A stretch of DNA of 64,000 nt, from positions 1,116,001 to 1,180,000 of the forward strand of contig CAVXHQ010000003.1 in assembly GCA_963761735.1 (NCBI GenBank). The letters are read 5' to 3'. Both the position numbers and the translations under genes were made by a program. The notes below the pieces were generated by a model. The model had not been told where the DNA came from, did no database searches, and worked only from the letters and a program-made list of their open reading frames with translations. Of this stretch, positions 61,639 through 64,000 are shown piece after piece. The first letter of the stretch is position 1, and every line of letters starts with the position of its first letter. The DNA comes from CAVXHQ01 sp963761735 (GTDB lineage Bacteria > Pseudomonadota > Alphaproteobacteria > Rhodobacterales > Rhodobacteraceae).

Positions 61639-63227
61639 CTTTCATTTCCGTCCTTCATCCCGCTGGTGATGCCATCCGCGATCTTCAGCGCCAGCGCCGC
61701 GATCGTCAGGCTCGGGTTCACGCCCATCGACGTCGGGAACAGGGCGGCATCGGCAACCCAGAGGTTCTCCATCCCGTGCACCCGTCCATCGGGGGCCGTG
61801 ACGCTCGTGGCGGGGTCCGTGCCCATCCGGGCGGTGCCGCAGGGGTGGCCGAGGTTCGGCTCCGGCGCGCGGGCGAGGAACGCCACGGGTGCCCCGCGAA
61901 AGGCGTGTTTGATGGCCGCCCGAAAGGCGGTTCGGCGCGCCCGCAGTTCATCGGAAATGCGATAGTCGAAGGCCACGCGGTCAGGCTGCGCCGGATCGAA
62001 CAGGATGCGGTTTTCGGGGTCCGGCAGATCCTCGAGCAGGCCGACGAAGATTTTCGCGCTGCCCAGCGCGCGGGCGGCGATGGCGGCGGGGATGCGGGCG
62101 AGTTCATGCAGGATGCGCCCGCCGCCCCGGTGCCTTGTCCCGATTCGCTGGCGCAGGAAATGCAGAATCTCGGGATAGCGCGCCTCGATCCCCATCGCCT
62201 GCACCATCCCGAGGCGCGCGCCGTCGCGCCAGTACAGATCGCGGAACCCGACCGATTTGGAGGCACCGCCACGCCCACCGGCCCAGACGGCCACCATCTC
62301 GTTGAGGTGGAACATCAGGTGCCGCCCGACGAGACCGCGCGCATTGCCGATGCCATCGGGCCATTCGGCACCGGTCGAGGCCAGTAACAGGCGCGGCGTC
62401 CCGAACGCGCCGGCGGCCATCACGACGCGGGGCGCCCGCAGCGTCAGGGCCTCGCCGCCCCGCCGCACGTCGACGCCGGTGATCCGGCCATTGGCACTGT
62501 GCAGGGCCAGAACCGTGGTCCGCGCCATCAGGGCGGCATTGCCGGTGGCAAGGGCCGGCATCACCCCCGCAGAGCGTCCGTCCATCTTGCAGGGCCGCGG
62601 ACATTTGCGGCCGAAACATTCCGCGCAGTCTGGCAGGTGCCGCACCGCCGCGTGCAGGCGGTAAGGGTGCATCCCGTTGCGCCGCAGCCGCGCCATCAGG
62701 GCGGCATCGCCCGGGTCCGGGTCGCGGGGCGGGCCAAGTGCGGGGCACGCCACGTCCGACAGCGGGTCGGGCTCGCCTGCGACGGCGTACATCGCCTCGG
62801 CCCGGTCGAACCAGAGCGCCATGTCGGCATGGCGGACCGGCCAGCCACCGGTGGGATGCGGCCGGTCCGGCGTATCGTCGAGGTCGTGCGGTTCGGGTCG
62901 TTCCAGCGTTGCCGCGTAGAATACCGAACTGCCGCCCACACCGCTGCCCAATGGCGCGAAAACCTGTGCCTCGCGCCCGTCGATGCGGGCCGATACGGGC
63001 GTGGGCCACAGCCCGCGCACGGCCCGCGCGACCGGATCGCCGCTGCCGGAACCGGTGCCCGGGTCGATGCCGTTTTCCTCGGACGCATGTCCCTCGTGGC
63101 CCATTTCGACGAACAGCACGCGGCAGCCCGCGTCGGCCAGCGCCCGCCCGACGGTGCCGCCGCCGATGCCGGTGCCGATGACGATGACGTCCCAGTCGCG
63201 GTCGGCAGGATCGGATGGGCCGTTCAC
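61635..63227 (-). CDS. GMC-family FAD-dependent oxidoreductase
   Basis: 530 residues from GTG 63227, overlapping the acyltransferase stop (GTGA). FAD-binding N-terminus WDVIVIGTGIGGGTVGRALA, GSGVGGSSVFYAATLERPEP, VVMAAGAFGTPRLLLASTGA, and the C-terminal HPCGTARMGTD with WVADAALFPTSMGVNPSLTI. A Cys-rich insert near residues 197-212 (CAECFGRKCPRPC, pattern CxxC-x4-C-x3-C) resembles one in GMC alcohol oxidases and may bind metal. It oxidises an alcohol, possibly a sugar hydroxyl. Coupled to the SDR downstream. Confidence 0.9.
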   Translation of the reverse strand: MNGPSDPADRDWDVIVIGTGIGGGTVGRALADAGCRVLFVEMGHEGHASEENGIDPGTGSGSGDPVARAVRGLWPTPVSARIDGREAQVFAPLGSGVGGSSVFYAATLERPEPHDLDDTPDRPHPTGGWPVRHADMALWFDRAEAMYAVAGEPDPLSDVACPALGPPRDPDPGDAALMARLRRNGMHPYRLHAAVRHLPDCAECFGRKCPRPCKMDGRSAGVMPALATGNAALMARTTVLALHSANGRITGVDVRRGGEALTLRAPRVVMAAGAFGTPRLLLASTGAEWPDGIGNARGLVGRHLMFHLNEMVAVWAGGRGGASKSVGFRDLYWRDGARLGMVQAMGIEARYPEILHFLRQRIGTRHRGGGRILHELARIPAAIAARALGSAKIFVGLLEDLPDPENRILFDPAQPDRVAFDYRISDELRARRTAFRAAIKHAFRGAPVAFLARAPEPNLGHPCGTARMGTDPATSVTAPDGRVHGMENLWVADAALFPTSMGVNPSLTIAALALKIADGITSGMKDGNER

Positions 63228-64000
63228 GGCGCGGTGCCGGTCAGGAACGGCATGAACAGCGGACGCAGCGCCGCCGCTCCGGCGTTGGTCAGGTGGTTGT
63301 TGTCGAAATAAAGCGGACGGCCCGCGCGCATCACCGAACAGCGGTCCTGGCAGACGATCGGCCAGGGATCGATCAGCGTGATCGCGCCTTCGCCGACAAG
63401 GGCGAATTGCGGCGCCTCGGCATCCATGACACGGGCGGCAAGCACCTCTGGCACGACAGACAGATAGGGGCCGACAGTGGCCTCGGTCAGCCTGCCATGC
63501 GCCAGCGCGCGGGCGATATCGCGCGACGCATAGCCGGGCACTTCCGGGATCTGGCGCAGGACGGTGACCGGGCCGACCGCCGCGGTCAGTTCCGCGACGG
63601 TGGCGCGCAGTGCCTCGGCGTAGAGGCCCGCACGGGTGTCGGCGACATAGCCGCCGGTGTCGTCGGCGCGGATGTCGATCCGGTTGTCCGCATCGGTGCC
63701 GATGCCCGTCCCCTTGGCGTAATAGGACCAGCGCGCGACGAGCAGAACCCGCTCGAGGCTGTCGATCCGGCCCGCCCCCTGTCGCAGAATCTGCGTGGCG
63801 TCATAACATGCTGCATCCTGTGCGCGGGTGGCGGCACTTTCGGTCTTGCGCAGGCCGAAAAGCGGCGGGCATCCGGCGTGCCAGACGATGATCCCCGGGG
63901 TGCCCGCGTCGAGAGCGGCGGCGCCCAGCCCGTCCATCAGCGCGCGCAGATGGCTGTCGCCCCAGATCAGGACGCGGGGCGGGCCGTCGGGGCCGATGGC
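63224..64000 (-). CDS. OafA/SGNH-type acyltransferase, C-terminal part (runs off the window)
   Basis: The frame is open to the window edge. From the edge it reads VLIWGDSHLRAL, the GDSH block I of SGNH hydrolases, and near the C-terminus FDNNHLTNAGAAAL with the catalytic Asp-x-x-His. This is the C-terminal SGNH domain found fused to acyltransferase-3 membrane proteins (OafA type) that O-acetylate surface polysaccharides; the membrane part would lie beyond base 64000. Between lie WYAKGTG-like segments (LLVARWSYYAKGTGIG) and DRCSVMRAGRPLYFD. First visible gene of the acyltransferase-GMC-SDR operon. Confidence 0.85.
   Translation of the reverse strand, partial: AIGPDGPPRVLIWGDSHLRALMDGLGAAALDAGTPGIIVWHAGCPPLFGLRKTESAATRAQDAACYDATQILRQGAGRIDSLERVLLVARWSYYAKGTGIGTDADNRIDIRADDTGGYVADTRAGLYAEALRATVAELTAAVGPVTVLRQIPEVPGYASRDIARALAHGRLTEATVGPYLSVVPEVLAARVMDAEAPQFALVGEGAITLIDPWPIVCQDRCSVMRAGRPLYFDNNHLTNAGAAALRPLFMPFLTGTAP

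Overview
The window is about 64 kb of GC-rich DNA with dense alphaproteobacterial gene layout: ATGA/GTGA overlaps, many GTG starts, UgpC-type sugar ABC importers, an ExoY-type EPS primer and a Wzx/Wzy polysaccharide locus. A Rhodobacteraceae-like member of the Alphaproteobacteria is the best guess; this is inferred from gene content, not from a marker gene. No rRNA, tRNA, CRISPR array or replication origin was seen, so chromosome and plasmid cannot be told apart.

Layout. (1) 1-3381 is an insertion-sequence graveyard: an intact IS66-family element sits inside a decayed IS256-family transposase gene, followed by the 3' end of an IS3-family transposase. (2) 3912-8813 holds a frameshifted discoidin-like/fucosyltransferase-like gene and a large GT2-GT4 double glycosyltransferase. 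(3) 9054-21256 is sugar catabolism: an altronate dehydratase-like gene, fucU, a GntR-controlled operon (GH4 glycosidase, PfkB kinase, solute-binding protein, amidohydrolase, two permeases, ATPase) and a kinase/transaldolase pair. (4) 21470-24142 is modABC (molybdate uptake) with two unusual minisatellites. (5) 24313-64000 is an exopolysaccharide locus: rfbD, exoY, Wzy-like polymerase, Wzx-like flippase, Wzz-like co-polymerase, a separate BY-kinase-like ATPase, eight glycosyltransferases counting the WecG-type enzyme, nucleotide-sugar oxidoreductases and epimerases, a secreted esterase/glycosidase with an RTX tail, a GMC oxidoreductase and an OafA-type acyltransferase.

The most unusual part is 37510-50241, inside the polysaccharide locus between wzx and wzz. 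It contains a one-module polyketide synthase (KS-AT-KR-DH-ACP-TE), a GT2 glycosyltransferase, an NRPS with a formyltransferase domain and a luciferase-like monooxygenase inserted in its adenylation domain (F-A-LLM-PCP, no working condensation domain), and an Sfp/EntD-type phosphopantetheinyl transferase. The simplest reading is that the NRPS primes the PKS with a formylated, oxidised aminoacyl group, the PKS adds one C2 unit and the thioesterase releases it. The product could decorate the polysaccharide or be exported with it.

Four otherwise convincing genes (fucosyltransferase-like, GH4, exoY, the secreted RTX protein) each carry one single-base frameshift. Either the sequence has indel errors or these genes are decaying; the correct reading changes the predicted phenotype.
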